From the NCBI RefSeq assembly GCF_008042075.1, contig NZ_RDBN01000020.1:66948-126944 (forward strand): 59,997 nucleotides of DNA. The letters run 5' to 3'. Each line of letters starts with the position of its first letter. The stretch's first letter is position 1. The DNA is from Streptomyces sp. UW30. GTDB lineage: Bacteria > Actinomycetota > Actinomycetes > Streptomycetales > Streptomycetaceae. The position numbers and the translations under genes are program-made. Shown here in pieces: positions 56,829-59,997 of this stretch. Below the pieces are notes generated by a model, which saw only the letters and a list, made by a program, of their open reading frames with translations, was not told the DNA's origin and did not search any database.

Positions 56829-57605
56829 GTGTCGTCACAGACGTTCCGCACGCACCGCAACAGATGGCTCACCGGTCTGGCCGGTGCCGCCGCGCTCGTC
56901 ATCGCCTTTCCCAGCATCGCCTTCGCCGCCCCGCCCGGGGCCCTGCCCGCCAACGCCGAGGCGGCCGAGCAGACGTACCAGCCCGCCTTCGACTACGACA
57001 CGGACGGCTGCTACTCCACGCCCGCCATCGGCCCGGACGGCACCCTCAACGGCGGCCTCAACCCGACCGGCGCGCTCAACGGCAACTGCCGTGACGCCTC
57101 GGACCTGAACAACACCAACGGGTACTCGCGCTACAAGTGCAACAACGGCTGGTGCGCCTACCTGTACGGCCTGTACTTCGAGAAGGACCAGGCCGTCGCG
57201 GGCAGCAGCATCGGCGGGCACCGGCACGACTGGGAGCACGTCGTGGTGTGGGTGCAGAACAACGCGGTGCAGTACGTGTCGACGTCCAACCACGGTTCGT
57301 TCACGGTCCACGCCGCGTCCTCGGTGCGCTTCGACGGTACGCACGCCAAGATCGTGTACCACAAGGACGGCATCAGCACGCACTGCTTCCGGCTGGCCAA
57401 CTCGAACGACGAGCCGCCGGAGAACCACGAGGGCACCTGGCAGTACCCGCCGCTGGTCGGCTGGAACGGCTACCCCGCGGGCGTCCGCGACAAGCTGGTC
57501 GCGGCCAACTGGGGCAGCGCCAACTTCGGCCTGAAGGACGGCAACTTCGCGTCCCACCTGGCCTCGGCGAAGCCGTCCGGCATCTCGTTCGACCCCAACG
57601 CCTGA
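56829..57605 (+). CDS. Secreted Nep1-like (NPP1) necrosis-inducing protein
   Basis: A 258-residue exported protein. A signal peptide covers about residues 1-32 (basic start, LAGAAALVIAFPSIAFA, cleavage before APPG). The mature part is an NPP1 domain with the diagnostic motif GHRHDWEH (residues 130-137), the metal and membrane-binding centre of Nep1-like proteins, and cysteine pairs such as YKCNNGWC. These cytolysins bind plant glycosylinositol phosphorylceramide and kill dicot cells, though many bacterial copies are untested. GAGGAGA precedes the GTG at 56829. The 142 bases upstream hold its promoter, which I could not define. Confidence 0.93.
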   Translation: MSSQTFRTHRNRWLTGLAGAAALVIAFPSIAFAAPPGALPANAEAAEQTYQPAFDYDTDGCYSTPAIGPDGTLNGGLNPTGALNGNCRDASDLNNTNGYSRYKCNNGWCAYLYGLYFEKDQAVAGSSIGGHRHDWEHVVVWVQNNAVQYVSTSNHGSFTVHAASSVRFDGTHAKIVYHKDGISTHCFRLANSNDEPPENHEGTWQYPPLVGWNGYPAGVRDKLVAANWGSANFGLKDGNFASHLASAKPSGISFDPNA

Positions 57606-57624
57606 TCCATCGGGCGGTCCACGG

Positions 57625-58632
57625 TCAACCGGCCCCTGGGCCGACGTCCCCTTCCACGAGGGCGTCGCCCAGGGGCGTTCGTGCGTACAGGACATGGTGG
57701 CTCCGGCGCCGGGACTCCAGCAGCCCGGCCTCCCGCAGGGTCGACAGGTGGGCCGACACGGTCGACGGGGCCAGACCGTGACGGCGAGCCAGATCCGTGG
57801 TCGAAGAGGGCGCGGTGAGCCCCGCGAGGACGGCCGCGCGCCGGTGGCCGAGCAGCCGGGCGAGCGCCCGCGGTGGACGCGGCGGCGGGTCGGCGTGCAG
57901 ACCGCCCATGCCGCGGGCGGGATAGATGAGGGTCGGCTGCCAGGGCTGGGCGAAGCCGCTCACCACGTCCGGCCACACGAAGACGCTCGGCATGAGCAGC
58001 ACGCCCCTGCCGTCCGGACGTTGGGCGTCCGCCACCTCGGCGTAGCGGCGCAGGGTGAGGGTGTGGTCGGCCCAGTCGACGGACGGGTGCAGGCCGGTCA
58101 GCAGCGCGTCGAGGCCGCCGTCGGCCGCCCGGCGCGAGCGGTGCGCGATGTCCGCCTCCAGTACGGCACGGTGGCGCGGCCAATCCGGGGCGAGCAGCGC
58201 GTGCCAGGCCCGTTCGGTGAGATCGGCCAGCCGCTGGACGGTGGCAGCGGGGTCGTCGATCGCGGCACGCCCCCGCCGCGATTGGGCAAGTCCCGGGGTG
58301 CAGGCCAGCGAGCGCGTCATCTCCGTGTGCGCCAGGGCCGGGTCGGTGGCGCGCATACGGGCCAGCTCGTCGTCGAACGACGGATACGGCTCCCCAGGGG
58401 GCGCGCCCAGGAAGTCCGGGGTGTAGCCGCCGGCGGGCGGGACGAACAGCCACAGCGGCGTCAGGTCGAGCCCGGCGAGCGTACGGCCCATGCGGCGCAG
58501 CCAGCCGCGGTGATAGCCGTGCCGGGCGGGCCGGCGGAGCATCCGCAGGGCCTCGTGGGTCTGGCACAGCGGCGAGATGGCGAACCGGCAGCGCGTCAGA
58601 TCGTCACTGCCGAGGCGCAGTGCGAGCGGCAT
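57625..58632 (-). CDS. ArsR-like helix-turn-helix regulator with large N-terminal domain
   Basis: A 335-residue regulator of a type common in actinobacteria. Residues 1-240 form an unassigned helical domain (FAISPLCQTHEALRMLRRPARH at the start) that is probably a sensor. The C-terminal winged helix (about 255-325) reads RRAAVLAGLTAPSSTTDLARRHGLAPSTVSAHLSTLREAGLLESRRRSHHVLYARTPLG. It is divergent from an MFS transporter 144 bases away and probably controls it. The end faces the Nep1-like gene with a 19-base gap. Confidence 0.87.
   Translation of the reverse strand: MPLALRLGSDDLTRCRFAISPLCQTHEALRMLRRPARHGYHRGWLRRMGRTLAGLDLTPLWLFVPPAGGYTPDFLGAPPGEPYPSFDDELARMRATDPALAHTEMTRSLACTPGLAQSRRGRAAIDDPAATVQRLADLTERAWHALLAPDWPRHRAVLEADIAHRSRRAADGGLDALLTGLHPSVDWADHTLTLRRYAEVADAQRPDGRGVLLMPSVFVWPDVVSGFAQPWQPTLIYPARGMGGLHADPPPRPPRALARLLGHRRAAVLAGLTAPSSTTDLARRHGLAPSTVSAHLSTLREAGLLESRRRSHHVLYARTPLGDALVEGDVGPGAG
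57630..57643. terminator. Palindrome at convergent gene ends, possible terminator
   Basis: CGGCCC and GGGCCG face each other across two bases within the last codons of the ArsR-like gene, 25 bases after the Nep1-like stop. As RNA it could form a 5-bp stem with a 4-base loop. Evidence is limited. Confidence 0.3.
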
Positions 58633-58678
58633 GGCGACCCCCGTCGTGAGCGGCGAAGCATCGGGCCGAGAGATCCGT

Positions 58679-58705
58679 CGGACCGAGTGATTCGTCCCGG
58701 ACCGA
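58679..58705. promoter_or_regulatory. Direct repeats in the ArsR-MFS divergent region, candidate operator
   Basis: CGGACCGA occurs at 58679-58686 and at 58698-58705, 19 bases apart, midway between the two divergent starts. A shared operator for the ArsR-like protein is plausible. Confidence 0.4.
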
Positions 58706-58776
58706 AAGAGTAGAGCGCACCGACCGCGCCCCCGCACGCTTGCCCCCCAACACCCCTGTCGGAAAAGGACGGTCGG

Positions 58777-59997
58777 ATGGGCGGCACAGGTCCAAATGCG
58801 TGGCGGCGCGGCGCCGTTGTCGCGGCGCTGATGCTGGCGGCGTTCACCTTCAACACCACGGAGAACCTGCCGGTCGGGCTGCTCGCGCTCATGGCGGACG
58901 ATCTGCGGGTGACGCTCACCGCCGTGGGCGCCCTGGTGACCGGATACGGCCTGACGGTGGCGGTCGCCTCGCTCCCGCTCGTCCAGGTCACCCGGTCGGT
59001 GCCGCGCCGGTATCTGCTCACGGGGATCCTGGGGCTGCTCGCCGTGGCGAGCTGGGTGTCGGCGCTGGGCGGCGTGTCGTACGGGGTCCTGTTGGCGGCG
59101 CGGGTGGCGACGGCGCTGGCGCAGGCGGTGTTCTGGTCGGTGATGGGGCCGGTCGCGGTCGGCTTGTTCGCGCCCGAGCGCCGGGGGCGGGTCATCGGGG
59201 TGCTGTCCGTGGGCGGTTCCCTGGCCACGGTGGCCGGCGTTCCGGCCGGGACCTGGCTGGGCGGGCACACCGGCTGGCGCACGCCCTTCGTACTGCTCGG
59301 GGTGCTCGCGCTCGTCTCGCTGGTGACGATCGCCGCGCTGTTGCCGACGTCCCGACCGCAGGACGGTCATGCCGCGTACGGCGCCGCCCCCGAACGGCGC
59401 GGGTTCCGCACCGTGCTGGCGGTGACGGCCCTGTCGGTGACCGGTGCCTTCGCCGGGTTCACCTATGTCGTCGCGTTCCTCGACGAGGTGAGCGGGTTCG
59501 GCGAGGGCGCGGTGAGTGCGGTGCTGCTCGCGTTCGGCGGGGCGGCGCTGGCGGGCGTCGCCGTGACCGGGCCGCTCCTCGACCGCTTCCCGCGTGCCAC
59601 GCTGACCGTGCCGGTGGCGGCCCAGGCGGTGGCGCTGCTCGGCCTGTGGGCGACGGGCCATGTCCCGGCGGCGAGCGTGGCCCTGATCATGGTGCTGGGC
59701 GCCTCGGTCGCGACCGTCTTCATGGCGACGCAGAGCCGGGTGCTGCGGGTGGCGCCGGGCCGCACCGAGACCGCCCTCGCGGCCAACTCGGCCGCCTACA
59801 ACGTGGGCATCGCCGCCGGCGCGCTGCTCGGGGGCGCGCTGCTGCCCGTGGTGGGGGTACGGGGCACGTTCCTGGCCGGCGGGCTGTTCACGGTGGCCGC
59901 GCTGGTGGTGCAGGGCCGCCAACTCGGCGCGGACGCGCTCCACTTGGGCGAGCGCCATCGGCGAGTCGCGGGAGACGATGCGGATCAGTTCAGGGAC
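58777..59997 (+). CDS. MFS transporter, DHA1/AraJ-like (truncated by window edge)
   Basis: 407 codons are open from the ATG at 58777 to the window end, so the stop lies outside. About twelve membrane segments are visible. FNTTENLPVGLLALMADDLRVTLTAVGALVTGYGL at the N terminus and RVATALAQAVFWSVMGPVAVGLFAPERRGRVIGVLSVGGSLATVAGVPAGTWLG are typical of DHA1 drug-H+ antiporters of the AraJ/YdhP kind. GGAAAAGGA precedes the start. It is divergent from the ArsR-like regulator, its likely controller. Substrate unknown. Confidence 0.91.
   Translation, partial: MGGTGPNAWRRGAVVAALMLAAFTFNTTENLPVGLLALMADDLRVTLTAVGALVTGYGLTVAVASLPLVQVTRSVPRRYLLTGILGLLAVASWVSALGGVSYGVLLAARVATALAQAVFWSVMGPVAVGLFAPERRGRVIGVLSVGGSLATVAGVPAGTWLGGHTGWRTPFVLLGVLALVSLVTIAALLPTSRPQDGHAAYGAAPERRGFRTVLAVTALSVTGAFAGFTYVVAFLDEVSGFGEGAVSAVLLAFGGAALAGVAVTGPLLDRFPRATLTVPVAAQAVALLGLWATGHVPAASVALIMVLGASVATVFMATQSRVLRVAPGRTETALAANSAAYNVGIAAGALLGGALLPVVGVRGTFLAGGLFTVAALVVQGRQLGADALHLGERHRRVAGDDADQFRD

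Noticed and set aside
57625..59958. 777-residue version of the ArsR-like gene
   Set aside because: The extension is antisense to the MFS transporter; start and family length agree with 58632.

Overview
This roughly 60 kb window is very GC-rich. Nearly every gene uses GC-ending codons, GTG starts and overlapping ATGA/GTGA junctions are common, and leaderless promoters of the TAnnnT-N6/7-start type recur. It carries a conservon (cvn), CYP105-type P450 genes, a BTAD regulator, an ECF41 sigma factor and large modular synthases. All of this points to a Streptomyces (or very close actinomycete) chromosome, probably an accessory arm-like region. Identifications rest on reading the translations and recognising motifs; no database search was possible.

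Layout. (1) 1-3252, minus: a stand-alone fatty-acyl-AMP ligase (FAAL) followed by a type I PKS beginning ACP-KS that runs off the left edge. (2) 3755-9184, plus: a complete conservon cvnA-B-C-D with two P450 genes, the first lacking the ExxR arginine. (3) 9308-22327: mixed regulatory, redox and housekeeping genes. These are a PucR-type regulator, a YciO/Sua5-like protein, a dienelactone hydrolase, an ECF41 sigma factor with its carboxymuconolactone-decarboxylase partner and a matching promoter, DUF899, an MFS transporter, an epoxide-hydrolase-like protein, an arginase-family gene broken by an in-frame amber codon, a MHYT protein, a metallophosphoesterase and a luciferase-like monooxygenase.

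(4) 22272-39180: the most unusual block. A 4096-residue hybrid synthase, FAAL-ACP-KS-AT-KR-ACP-C-A-PCP-C, ends in a domain resembling cyanobacterial acyl-ACP reductase (AAR) rather than a thioesterase or the usual NRPS reductase. Divergent from it is a fusion of a CrtC/AttH-like lipocalin domain with a polyprenyl diphosphate synthase, whose GTG start lies inside a perfect palindrome. A large BTAD (SARP-like) regulator converges on the fusion. I infer a lipid-primed ketide-aminoacyl product released reductively, possibly connected with a prenyl pathway. (5) 39365-43253: a small membrane protein, an alpha/beta hydrolase, a TauD-type dioxygenase, an aldo/keto reductase and a secreted cupin; the dioxygenase and reductase could be tailoring enzymes.

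(6) 43254-48613: a PAS-GAF-SpoIIE-HATPase phosphatase, a Bcp peroxiredoxin coupled to a DoxX-like protein, and an AraC regulator divergent from an Fsr-like MFS exporter. (7) 48622-53452, minus: TetR, an atypical response regulator, CYP105-like P450, [3Fe-4S] ferredoxin, FAD ferredoxin reductase and MarR. This is a self-contained P450 electron-transfer set with several candidate operators and a TTA-containing mini-ORF. (8) 53640-59997: a NarL-type two-component system, an ATP-dependent DNA ligase, a secreted Nep1-like protein, an ArsR-type regulator and a divergent MFS transporter cut by the right edge.
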